Both the position numbers and the translations under genes were made by a program. This document shows, one piece after another, positions 8,292 to 15,503 of a stretch of DNA of 28,127 nucleotides (its first letter is position 1; every line of letters starts with the position of its first letter). The notes beneath the pieces were generated by a model. The model searched no databases. It was not told where the DNA came from and saw only the letters and a program-made list of their open reading frames with translations. Origin of the DNA: Dehalococcoidia bacterium (GTDB lineage: Bacteria > Chloroflexota > Dehalococcoidia > SZUA-161 > SpSt-899); the NCBI GenBank assembly GCA_023271515.1, contig JALPXQ010000006.1:1-28127 (forward strand). The letters are read 5' to 3'.

Positions 8292-9190
8292 GACAGCTTC
8301 CGATTTTGGCGCTGCAAGAATTGCAGGACGTATCTGGCGAAATCATCGAAGTCCGAGAGCCGACTTACGGCCTCATAGATGGCGGCATAGTCCAGGTTCC
8401 AGTAGAGGTGAACGATGGCGTTTCTCATCCCGGCCATTCCACGGATTCTTCGGGCAAAGTCTGGTGGGAGAAGTCCGTTCTTACCGGCCAGCTCTATGAG
8501 GTTGGTAGTATCCACCTGGTCGAGGTCTGTACCCTTTACTGCCAGAAAATGACGGCAGACATCGAGCACGGATTCCAGGGCGATGCGGAGGTAATGGACT
8601 GAAAGTTCTCTGCGGTCAACCTGAGCCATGAAGTCCTCAAAGGAGGTGAAACTGCTCTTTAAGTCCATTAGTCTGGCTACCACATCGTCCAGGCGGGAGA
8701 GGTAGCTCGTTACTCTTTCAGCATCCAGCTTCCTTGAGGCCATAGAAATTCCTCCTTTGATTCTCTTTTCAAGCTCGGCCTGCGCCAGAGTCACAAAAAG
8801 GCGGTGGTCTTCAAGCTGAGTTAGCATTTTTTCGAGGAAATCCGAAACGGCCGCGGGGCAAGCCTCATAGATAACAAGCCCGGATAGAGCGACCCTTTTC
8901 TTTAACTCAAAGGATGCCCGATTAAGCGGCAGGAGGTCAATGTTATCCGCCTTAAGAATCCGGCAAAGGCCCTCGTAGAGATCCTGAGATTGGGTGAAGG
9001 AGTAGTTATCGAAGAGCACGGCAAAATCGGCATCTCGACCGCGACCGTCGAGAAGCGAGCCATGAAGGTAGGCCAGGCGCACCTGCATTGCCTTGAAGAT
9101 TTCCGCCAGCATCTCCCTTTGCTGCAGGATGTCTTCAAGCTGGAAGGCACTCGGGAAAGAGCAAAGCTCTCTAAGCATGGTGACCTTCAC
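8288..9190 (-). CDS. Fused MntA-HepT: minimal nucleotidyltransferase + HEPN ribonuclease in the cas operon
   Basis: This is one 300-residue ORF with two parts. Residues ~1-147 are an MntA-type minimal nucleotidyltransferase, with G44-S45, the acidic pair D53-A-D55 and a third acid at D85 (NIDLLPLNRAS). The G-S to D-x-D spacing is 7 residues rather than the usual 10. Residues ~150-300 are a HepT-type HEPN domain with an intact R-x4-H-x-Y motif, R256-H261-Y263 (RNAIVHLYW). In known pairs HepT is an RNase toxin and MntA neutralises it by AMPylating the motif tyrosine. Here they are fused and sit between cas6 (GTGA overlap at 9190) and cas8b. ATG 9178 is an alternative start. An internal Shine-Dalgarno and ATG at 8743 could also yield free HepT. 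A role as a guard or abortive arm of the CRISPR system is inference. Confidence 0.88.
   Translation of the reverse strand: MKVTMLRELCSFPSAFQLEDILQQREMLAEIFKAMQVRLAYLHGSLLDGRGRDADFAVLFDNYSFTQSQDLYEGLCRILKADNIDLLPLNRASFELKKRVALSGLVIYEACPAAVSDFLEKMLTQLEDHRLFVTLAQAELEKRIKGGISMASRKLDAERVTSYLSRLDDVVARLMDLKSSFTSFEDFMAQVDRRELSVHYLRIALESVLDVCRHFLAVKGTDLDQVDTTNLIELAGKNGLLPPDFARRIRGMAGMRNAIVHLYWNLDYAAIYEAVSRLSDFDDFARYVLQFLQRQNRKLS
8741..8758 (-). promoter_or_regulatory. Internal ribosome-binding site and ATG for a free HepT domain
   Basis: Inside the fusion the minus strand reads AAAGGAGG (8758-8751), then 7 nt, then ATG (8743-8741), in frame. This is one of the strongest Shine-Dalgarno sequences in the operon, placed exactly at the MntA/HepT domain border. 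Translation from it would give 151 residues (8743 down to the stop at 8288), the normal size of stand-alone HepT. It may be the relic of the original hepT start or a working second start. Confidence 0.75.
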
Positions 9191-9975
9191 CTGTCGTAAT
9201 CAGTAATACCACCTTCATTTAACCTCTTGACCACCTCCACCATCCCGAACCCCTGGCTGTTCTTCGATCCGAGTCCGGCATCATAGGCCAGAAGAAAGAA
9301 CGGTTCCGGGAGGTCCAGCTCGTAAACCCCCGACCATGCCTTGATCACGGTATCACCATATTTCATGATCTTCAGATCGCGGTTGCTTATCCGGATAGGC
9401 CGAATGTGTGCCTTCCCGTCCTCAAGATTCTGCAATTGAGCCTCTCCCCAGCCGAGTGCCCTGGCCTTTCGCTTCAGATTGGAGAGCAGTTGTGTCTCCC
9501 AGTCTCGCTCAGAGGGGCTGTAGTAATAGGTCTTCTTCCGCCCTTCGGCCGTGCTCAGTGTGCTGTAAATGGTGATCGGGGAGAGGGTTCGGACACGCAT
9601 CGGTCTGGACATCTCCGGCAGCGGCTCTACCTCCATGCTGGATACCTCACAGACTTCCTTCCCCAGCCGAACCGCCGGCCCTTGTAGAAGGTGCTCTGCT
9701 AAGGATTGCAATATCTGCTCGTGGACCGAGCCGACATGGACCCTTACCGCTCCGCTGAATTCGATGGTACCCGGGGTGATATGGTAGCGGCCCTGCAGGT
9801 GGCTGAAGGTAAAAAGCTTGAAGGAGCGCTTCCCCAGAGACAAGCCTTCATCGTGGATCCAGTCAGCCAGGGCATCATCAAGATTGCAGTATATCATCCC
9901 CTGGACTTCTCGGTTGTACTGAAGGGGTAGCTTTAGCCTGCCGCTGAGAGGCTCAAGCTGAAGGGCGATTCTCAC
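9187..9975 (-). CDS. cas6: CRISPR pre-crRNA endoribonuclease Cas6
   Basis: Cas6 cuts the repeat transcript to release crRNAs. The protein begins RIALQLEP and shows a helix-rich RAMP domain followed by the C-terminal glycine-rich loop GLGSKNSQGFGMVEV that defines the family. The frame is open to ATG 10029, but the first 18 residues are low-complexity and encoded by a short inverted repeat. GTG 9975, with GGAGGAG about 11 nt upstream, places the RIALQLEP strand at the N-terminus and gives 262 residues, so it is preferred. It is the first gene of the cas operon. Its TGA overlaps the next gene's GTG start. Confidence 0.92.
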   Translation of the reverse strand: MRIALQLEPLSGRLKLPLQYNREVQGMIYCNLDDALADWIHDEGLSLGKRSFKLFTFSHLQGRYHITPGTIEFSGAVRVHVGSVHEQILQSLAEHLLQGPAVRLGKEVCEVSSMEVEPLPEMSRPMRVRTLSPITIYSTLSTAEGRKKTYYYSPSERDWETQLLSNLKRKARALGWGEAQLQNLEDGKAHIRPIRISNRDLKIMKYGDTVIKAWSGVYELDLPEPFFLLAYDAGLGSKNSQGFGMVEVVKRLNEGGITDYDR

Positions 9976-9997
9976 CTTCTGTTCGTCTCCTCCGCTT

Positions 9998-10018
9998 GCC
10001 CCTGACCCGATCAGGGGC
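9998..10018 (-). other. Hairpin in the 5' leader of the cas operon mRNA
   Basis: GCCCCTGA and TCAGGGGC flank a 5-nt loop, giving a perfect 8-bp stem between the cas promoter and the preferred cas6 start at 9975. It lies just upstream of the GGAGGAG ribosome-binding sequence. It could modulate translation or mRNA stability, or be a fragment of a dispersed palindrome. No T-tract follows on the minus strand, so it does not look like an intrinsic attenuator. Confidence 0.5.
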
Positions 10019-10061
10019 TTGCCGGGCAATGGAATTGCAGCGTCGGTCTTGGCAATACATT

Positions 10062-10090
10062 AATATACCCTATTGATTGGGGTTTGTCAA
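10062..10090 (-). promoter_or_regulatory. Sigma70-type promoter of the cas operon
   Basis: On the minus strand a perfect TTGACA (10090-10085) is separated by exactly 17 bp from TATATT (10067-10062). Transcription would start near 10055, giving an ~80-nt leader to the GTG start of cas6. It is the only strong promoter visible upstream of the cas genes and points into them. This suggests a substantial, possibly constitutive, basal level of expression. No clear operator palindrome overlaps it. Confidence 0.8.
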
Positions 10091-10226
10091 TCGGGAAACT
10101 ACCGGAGGTACCTGGTGAGGCGTGGTGGAAGAGGTGCGTTCAACCTGGTTCCGGGTTGCTTGGGCTAGGGAAGGTGACCTTACTTAATGCTGGCGCGCAT
10201 GGAGCATAAAAGAACGAAATGGACTT

Positions 10227-10466
10227 TCAGGATAGGCCACAAGCCCGAACCATCTGGGATTTCGGTTTTGCCGCACGATCACTTCGCCTCCATTGGAGCA
10301 CCTTCTCCACTTCCCCATACAACTCTGCTGAGGTATAATCGCGCGGATCAAAACGAGCAATAACCTCATCCTTGTCCAGGAGTAACACGTGCCAGTTTTC
10401 ATCCAGGACAACATCGAATCCGGCATTCCCGTCATCACTTGAGAGCATTCCCCAAATCTTCATCAT
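10227..10466 (-). CDS. Small protein of unknown family, paralogue A (79 aa)
   Basis: I do not recognise this family. Residues ~1-55 are closely similar to the protein at 10683-10886. Shared blocks are MM(K/R)IWGMLS, GFD(V/L)VLDE(N/S)W, VLLL(D/N)K and EVIARFDPRDYT. The conservation at protein level between two copies is good evidence that both are real genes. The predicted fold is small, beta-rich and acidic, ending in a basic tail. A GGAGGGGAG stretch precedes the ATG pair at 10466. It lies directly upstream of the cas operon on the same strand, but the cas promoter lies between them. Confidence 0.72.
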   Translation of the reverse strand: MMKIWGMLSSDDGNAGFDVVLDENWHVLLLDKDEVIARFDPRDYTSAELYGEVEKVLQWRRSDRAAKPKSQMVRACGLS

Positions 10467-10561
10467 GGCGCTATTCTCCCCTCCAACTCCAAACCGGAGG
10501 TGGGGTCTTCAACTTCTATCTACATTACACTGTAACCTACTTGGGTGGCTCAAGAACAGTG

Positions 10562-10620
10562 TGTAGCCCCTCATTATTGACATGCTCTTCTCCCTGATTT
10601 GTTGAGGGTCTACCCCCAAA
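10562..10620. repeat. 59-bp dispersed repeat, copy A
   Basis: This segment starts TGTAGCCCCTCATTATTG and ends GGGTCTACCCCCAAA. It aligns without gaps to 11123-11181 at 45 of 59 positions, with the last 12 bases identical. It lies upstream (minus sense) of paralogue A, just as the other copy lies upstream of paralogue B, so the repeat and the gene may have duplicated together. No transposase or clear terminal inverted repeats are visible. Confidence 0.65.
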
Positions 10621-10682
10621 CCTTTTTCACCTTATTAGTGCCGCATCTGAGGATGCCGCCTCCTCCGGGTGGCCACGCCATT

Positions 10683-10886
10683 TTACCTTCCCTTGGGATC
10701 ACCGCGTCTCATCCGGAGCTCCATCTCCACTTCCTTTTGCAACTCTGATGCGGTGTAGTCACGCGGATCAAAACGGGCTATAACTTCACCCTTGTTCAGG
10801 AGCAGCACGTACCAGCTTTCGTCCAGGACGAGATCGAATCCATTCTTTTCATCGTCAGCCGAAAGCATTCCCCAGATTCTCATCAT
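10683..10886 (-). CDS. Small protein of unknown family, paralogue B (67 aa)
   Basis: This is the second copy of the unrecognised small protein. It contains MMRIWGMLS, GFDLVLDESWYVLLLNK and EVIARFDPRDYTASEL, matching paralogue A along most of its length. Its C-terminus is shorter and different (MRRGDPKGR). The ATG pair at 10886 is preceded by a G-rich stretch (AAGGGGGGAA) about 9 nt upstream, similar in position to paralogue A. The shared core, with its conserved ARFDPRDYT motif, suggests a common function, but none can be assigned. Confidence 0.72.
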   Translation of the reverse strand: MMRIWGMLSADDEKNGFDLVLDESWYVLLLNKGEVIARFDPRDYTASELQKEVEMELRMRRGDPKGR

Positions 10887-11122
10887 GGCTTTAGCATTCC
10901 CCCCTTCGGTCCTGGCCGATTGTGGCTATTCATCACCGCCGGATGGTTCCTCCGATTCCTGGCGCTGGTTCTCGCCTGCTACTATTGTAGCTTAAAGGAA
11001 CCCGTTTGGCTAGCAGTCCTGGAGGACCCCGAGGGGCAAAATCCTCGAGCGCAGACAGAGACTGGAACTCAAGCTCTTTTCTGTGTTATAATATAACCGG
11101 TGTACATGCCCTAAGACCAGCA

Positions 11123-11181
11123 TGTAAGCCCTCATTGTTGGCCTGTTCTACCCGCCAATCTATTGATGGTCTACCCCCAAA
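11123..11181. repeat. 59-bp dispersed repeat, copy B
   Basis: This segment starts TGTAAGCCCTCATTGTTG and ends TGGTCTACCCCCAAA. It is the ungapped 76% match to 10562-10620. It ends about 35 bp before the subtilase -35 element. Confidence 0.65.
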
Positions 11182-11215
11182 GGAGGTAACAGGTAAGTTT
11201 TTCCAAAAATTGCGC

Positions 11216-11244
11216 TTGACAGGAGTTGTAAAGTGTGATAAACT
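11216..11244 (+). promoter_or_regulatory. Sigma70-type promoter of the subtilase gene
   Basis: TTGACA (11216-11221), a 17-bp spacer, and TAAACT (11239-11244, 4/6 to consensus) precede the protease gene. The predicted transcript starts near 11251, leaving a ~40-nt leader with GGAGG 7 nt before the ATG at 11292. Confidence 0.7.
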
Positions 11245-11291
11245 ACATTCAGGTTTTGGAAAAACTAAACTCTTACAAAGGAGGTTTGATT

Positions 11292-14200
11292 ATGAAGTGG
11301 ATGAGGATAGTAGCCATAGTGGCGTGTTTTCTTCTGGTCGGGAGCGGAGCCTGGCCATTGATTGCCTCCGCTGAAGTATCGGTCGGCCCGAAAGACATAA
11401 GGCCGGTTGACTTAAGGGAGCTGTTGCCGGAAGAAATACAGGATCAGGATCCAAAGATCGGTGCAATCCTGGAAGCTGAGATAGAGGCCAGGCCCGGCGA
11501 AGATCTCGCAATTATTTTAATGATGGAAGAGCAGCCGGGGTTAATCGAGGGAGACAGGTTTGATATCGATCAGGCAAGATCGCTGGCAAGTGCAACGCAA
11601 GCCCCTCTGGTAGGATTATTAGAGGAATTAGGGGCGGAGAACATCACTCAACACTGGATCGTCAACGCGATATCGGCAAATGTTCTGGCCGAAAGAATCG
11701 CTGAGATTGCTGCTCATCCAGATGTGGGAATGATCTGGCTGGATGAGCCGATTAGACCCCCCGAATTGATACCCGCATTGCCGGATTTCGGTGGCAGCAT
11801 GATCCGGGTCTCTGAGTATTTGCGGGGCTACGTGATGTCCTCTAAGGGGACACTTAGCGCTGCCACACCAGAGACCGGGACAATCTCGGGCCGGGTAACT
11901 GATGAGGATGGAGCCGGAGTGGCCCTTGCTCTGGTGTCAGCACGTGATGCGGTAACGGGAGCTTCGGGCTTTGCCATGACGGATGACAACGGTAATTATA
12001 CCATTTCCGATTTGCTGCCGGGCATTTACCGGGTGGGAGTCTCCTCTCACCCGTTGGCGCCTCCACCCCTGATGGCGGATACCTTATGGCGCATAGAGGT
12101 TATTGCCGGCGAGGTAACCACTGCTGATATCACCCTGGAGAATATCATCCCTGCGGAAGTCGGGGTCGTCTCCGGCAGGGTGACTGATACGAAAGGACTT
12201 GGGGTAGTCAATGCCCTGGTCATCGCAGTGGATCCGGAGACAGGGGTTTTAGGGCTGGGGTGGACCGATGCCGCCGGTAATTATACCATCCCTAACTTGC
12301 CGCCGGCCACTTATGTGCTGGAGGTTATGCCTGAGGGGGTTCATCTCACGATGGCTCGCATCGCCGACGTAGACGTTAATGAGGGAAAGACAACTACGCT
12401 TGATGTAACTCTGGCGAATATCGTCCCGGCACAGGTTGGCACGATCGCCGGTCGGGTAACTGACGAAGCAGGGGTTGGGGTGGCCGGTGCCGAGGTATTC
12501 GTATGGGATGAGAAAACAGGCGTTTTTGGCTATACGGAAACCGCTGCCGATGGCAGTTATGCCATTCCTGACCTGCCGCCGGGCATCTATAGATTGCAGA
12601 TCTCCCCGATGCCGGAATTCTCCCCGAAGCTCCGTCTGGTGATCTCTATCGTCGAAGACCTGGAGGTTATCACCGGCGAGGCAACTATTGAGGATGTCAC
12701 CCTGTATAGGGATTATGGTGATGACTTCATAGGGGCACCAGGGATGTGGGATAAGGGGTTTGATGGCAGTGGAATAAGGATTGCCATACTGGACACCGGT
12801 ATTTGCCGGTATCACCCCGACCTGGATGGGGGGAAGGTGATAGCAGAGAGAGACTTCACGGTGTGGGATCGATTCAGCGAGGAAGAGATAACAGAGGCAG
12901 AGACGAATGACTACTCTATAACCCTGAGAGATGCACGGGACCTTGAGGTGTATCTGAGATGGGAGGATCCGGCAAACGACCTGGAACTCTTCGTTACCGA
13001 TCCGGATGGCTATGAGCATTCAGGTATAGATATTGGGAATTACCGGCGCATTCTTATACCTGGGCGAGTCGCGGATGGGGACTGGACGGTCAACGTAGTG
13101 GGCGCTACGGTCACTGGAACGGAATCCTATTCCCTGAGGATAGGGTTCAACAGTGCCTGGGATGATCATGAAGTCGGACATGGAACGCATGTTGCCGGAA
13201 TTGCCGCTGGAGCATACAATCCGGAGATAGGCATCACTGGTGTCGCCCCGGGGGCATATCTGATCAACGCGAAGGTATTCAATGTGGACGGTGATACGCA
13301 GACTTCGTGGTTGATATCAGCAGTGGAATGGTCCGTGGAGGAAGGGGCTGATGTGATCAACTTAAGCCTTGGGGGCTGGCAGGGAGATGGAGCCGGCCGA
13401 GACCTGCTGGATGTGGCGGTAACTCACGCGGCAGGTGCAGGACATATCGTGGTGATCTCTGCTGGGAACTGGGGACCGGATGAATCCACCATTACCAGCC
13501 CGGCGGTTGCACACGGGGCAATAGCAGTGGCGGCATCAAACACCGTAGATGAGATTGTCTTCTTCAGCTCGAGGGGACCCACGGGTGATGGAAGGGTCGG
13601 GATCGATCTGGCAGCCCCCGGACTGGGGATAATTGCCCCGGTGCCTCTATGGCTTCATCCCACCGGCTATGCCGACTGGCCGGGCACCTCGATGTCAGCA
13701 CCACATGTGGCCGGTGCAGCGGCACTGTTGCTGCAAGCCTTCCCCAATTTGATCCCTGCGGAGATGGAAAGGGCGCTGAAAAACTCGGCAGAGGACCTGT
13801 TCTTCGGCATATTGGAACAGGGTGCGGGAAGGTTGAATGTGGCAGTTGCCTATCTTGCGCTCCGGGAGGGCATTCTGGTTGATCACGAGTGGTCGGTGGG
13901 CAGGGTGCTTCCCGGTAGCCACACAAAAACTTTCACCGTAGAAAATCGCGCCGCCGAAGCAAAGACCCTGCCTATAGACCGGTCAGTCATGACCGATACA
14001 CAGGATTTCCCTGCCGGCGACTGGATAATTGTGCCTGGAGAGATAACTGTCCCTGCAGGAGAGACGGCCACGTTCATAGCGACGATGAGCATACCTGCTG
14101 ATACCGCAGCCGGAACCTATGTTGGCTATATTACGCTTGGCGACGTATTGATCCCCGTTTCGGTCAATCTGATCCAGCCTGTTGCCCCGGGCACAAGAGT

Positions 14201-15503
14201 TGACATAACCGGGACTGTGGACGAAGACTGGGACTTCATCCACTACACCCTGGATGTCGAGCGGGGCACGACCGAATTAGGGCTGACTCTAGATTGGACG
14301 GATGAGGTTAACGACCTGGACATCTTTCTGTTTAATCCCGAAGGTGACCTGGCAGCAACGTCATTTTGGGATTATCCAGAGGCCATCTCAATCAGCCACC
14401 CAACCCCTGGACAATGGACAGTTGCTATCATGGCGTGGTGGCTTGCTATTCCGGAGACCTATACTCTGCGGGTTCATTCGCCGGATGTCATCCCACCAGC
14501 GGTAGAGATTACTTCCACTGCTGCCGATCCGACCAACATCTCACCGATTCCGGTGACCGCAACCTTCAGTGAGGACGTTACCGGCTTTGAGCTCGGCGAC
14601 GTCACGGTGGGGAACGGAACTGCAGGCAACTTTGTTGTGGTGAGTGATAGGGAATTTACCTTCGAGATAACCCCTGATGCCGACGGTGTGGTAACTGTGG
14701 CCGTCGCCGGTGGTGTGGCACGGGATGCCGCCGGTAATTACAACACCGCTGCCCCGCAGTTCAGCATTACCTATAACCTCGCGGCTCCGACGGTAGCGAT
14801 TACTTCCACTGCTACCGATCCGACCAACATCTCACCGATTCCGGTGACCGCGACCTTCAGTGAGGACGTTACCGGCTTTGAGCTCGGCGACGTCACGGTG
14901 GGGAACGGAACTGCAGGCAACTTTCTTGCGGTGAGTGATAGGGAATTTACCTTCGAGATAACCCCTGATGCCGACGGTGTGGTAACTGTGGCCGTCGCCG
15001 CTGGTGTGGCACGGGATGCCGCCGGTAATTACAACACCGCTGCCGCAAAGTTCAGAATTATCTATGACGGCACGGCGCCAAGGGTGGTCTCTATCTCGCC
15101 GGAGGCCGGTGCTGCTGGTGTGCCGACTGATATCGGCATCTCAGCCACCTTCAGTGAGGAGATGGACAAGGCTCTGGCGGAGGGGGCATTCTCCATTGAA
15201 CCTGCCGTGAGCGGGATCTTCAGGTGGGTGGAGAATACCATGATCTTCGAGCCTGATGTTGACCTTGAATATGGTACTGGCTACACTGTTACCATCTCCC
15301 CCGCGGCTAAGGATCTTGCCGGCAATCCTTTAGTCGTGGATTACACCTGGAGCTTTACCACTCTGACAGCGCCCCTCAACTGGGCGCTTATCGGAGGGAT
15401 AATTAGCGCTGTGGTGGTGATTGTGGGCTTGTTGGTCTATTTCCTGGTGATAAGGGGAAAGAAGGGGAGACAAGCGGGAGTGAGGGGAGTCGAACCACCA
15501 TGA
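11292..15503 (+). CDS. Secreted, membrane-anchored multidomain subtilisin-like (S8) protease
   Basis: The 1403-residue protein starts at ATG 11292 (GGAGG, 7-nt spacing); the frame's earlier GTG at 11235 lies within the promoter. Order: signal peptide (1-27, ending ASA); I9-like propeptide (~30-170); three carboxypeptidase-regulatory-like repeats beginning near 194, 290 and 381, each with GRVTD and a GNYTI/GSYAI segment; S8 catalytic domain with D501 (ILDTG), H630 (GHGTHVAG), N726 (SAGN) and S800 (GTSMSAPH); a second PPC-like domain (~975-1070); two 97-residue Ig-like repeats; a Big_5-like domain; then a membrane helix (~1364-1386) and RGKKGR tail. About 90 residues resembling a PPC domain are inserted between Asp and His. 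The enzyme probably degrades extracellular protein at the cell surface. Confidence 0.93.
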   Translation: MKWMRIVAIVACFLLVGSGAWPLIASAEVSVGPKDIRPVDLRELLPEEIQDQDPKIGAILEAEIEARPGEDLAIILMMEEQPGLIEGDRFDIDQARSLASATQAPLVGLLEELGAENITQHWIVNAISANVLAERIAEIAAHPDVGMIWLDEPIRPPELIPALPDFGGSMIRVSEYLRGYVMSSKGTLSAATPETGTISGRVTDEDGAGVALALVSARDAVTGASGFAMTDDNGNYTISDLLPGIYRVGVSSHPLAPPPLMADTLWRIEVIAGEVTTADITLENIIPAEVGVVSGRVTDTKGLGVVNALVIAVDPETGVLGLGWTDAAGNYTIPNLPPATYVLEVMPEGVHLTMARIADVDVNEGKTTTLDVTLANIVPAQVGTIAGRVTDEAGVGVAGAEVFVWDEKTGVFGYTETAADGSYAIPDLPPGIYRLQISPMPEFSPKLRLVISIVEDLEVITGEATIEDVTLYRDYGDDFIGAPGMWDKGFDGSGIRIAILDTGICRYHPDLDGGKVIAERDFTVWDRFSEEEITEAETNDYSITLRDARDLEVYLRWEDPANDLELFVTDPDGYEHSGIDIGNYRRILIPGRVADGDWTVNVVGATVTGTESYSLRIGFNSAWDDHEVGHGTHVAGIAAGAYNPEIGITGVAPGAYLINAKVFNVDGDTQTSWLISAVEWSVEEGADVINLSLGGWQGDGAGRDLLDVAVTHAAGAGHIVVISAGNWGPDESTITSPAVAHGAIAVAASNTVDEIVFFSSRGPTGDGRVGIDLAAPGLGIIAPVPLWLHPTGYADWPGTSMSAPHVAGAAALLLQAFPNLIPAEMERALKNSAEDLFFGILEQGAGRLNVAVAYLALREGILVDHEWSVGRVLPGSHTKTFTVENRAAEAKTLPIDRSVMTDTQDFPAGDWIIVPGEITVPAGETATFIATMSIPADTAAGTYVGYITLGDVLIPVSVNLIQPVAPGTRVDITGTVDEDWDFIHYTLDVERGTTELGLTLDWTDEVNDLDIFLFNPEGDLAATSFWDYPEAISISHPTPGQWTVAIMAWWLAIPETYTLRVHSPDVIPPAVEITSTAADPTNISPIPVTATFSEDVTGFELGDVTVGNGTAGNFVVVSDREFTFEITPDADGVVTVAVAGGVARDAAGNYNTAAPQFSITYNLAAPTVAITSTATDPTNISPIPVTATFSEDVTGFELGDVTVGNGTAGNFLAVSDREFTFEITPDADGVVTVAVAAGVARDAAGNYNTAAAKFRIIYDGTAPRVVSISPEAGAAGVPTDIGISATFSEEMDKALAEGAFSIEPAVSGIFRWVENTMIFEPDVDLEYGTGYTVTISPAAKDLAGNPLVVDYTWSFTTLTAPLNWALIGGIISAVVVIVGLLVYFLVIRGKKGRQAGVRGVEPP
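14507..15067 (+). repeat. In-frame tandem repeat of 291 bp encoding two Ig-like domains
   Basis: The segment beginning GATTACTTCCACTGCT at 14507 recurs at 14798 with nearly identical sequence to about 15067, a period of 291 bp (97 codons). The encoded units share TFSEDVTGFELGDVTVGNG and FTFEITPDADGVVTV. Only a few nucleotides differ, pointing to a recent duplication or ongoing gene conversion. Confidence 0.92.

Larger units (their letters stand above)
10887..11291. other. Intergenic region between paralogue B and the subtilase
   Basis: This 405-bp stretch holds no convincing gene. It contains copy B of the 59-bp repeat (11123-11181), the subtilase promoter (11216-11244) and a GGAGG at 11280-11284 serving the subtilase ATG. 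An AT-rich TTATAATATAA at 11086-11096 resembles a -10 element but has no clear -35 on either strand. Confidence 0.7.

Noticed and set aside
11086..11096. TTATAATATAA as a promoter for the small paralogue B or the subtilase
   Set aside because: No -35-like hexamer lies at 16-18 bp on either strand, and a clear subtilase promoter exists nearer the gene at 11216-11244.
11235..11291. GTG 11235 as the start of the subtilase
   Set aside because: It lies between the -35 and -10 elements. ATG 11292 has a perfect GGAGG and begins a canonical signal peptide.
12249..13019. 256-codon open frame on the minus strand opposite the subtilase
   Set aside because: It is antisense to the carboxypeptidase-like repeats and catalytic start. 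The protein has no family features, and the open frame follows from the codon use of the real gene.
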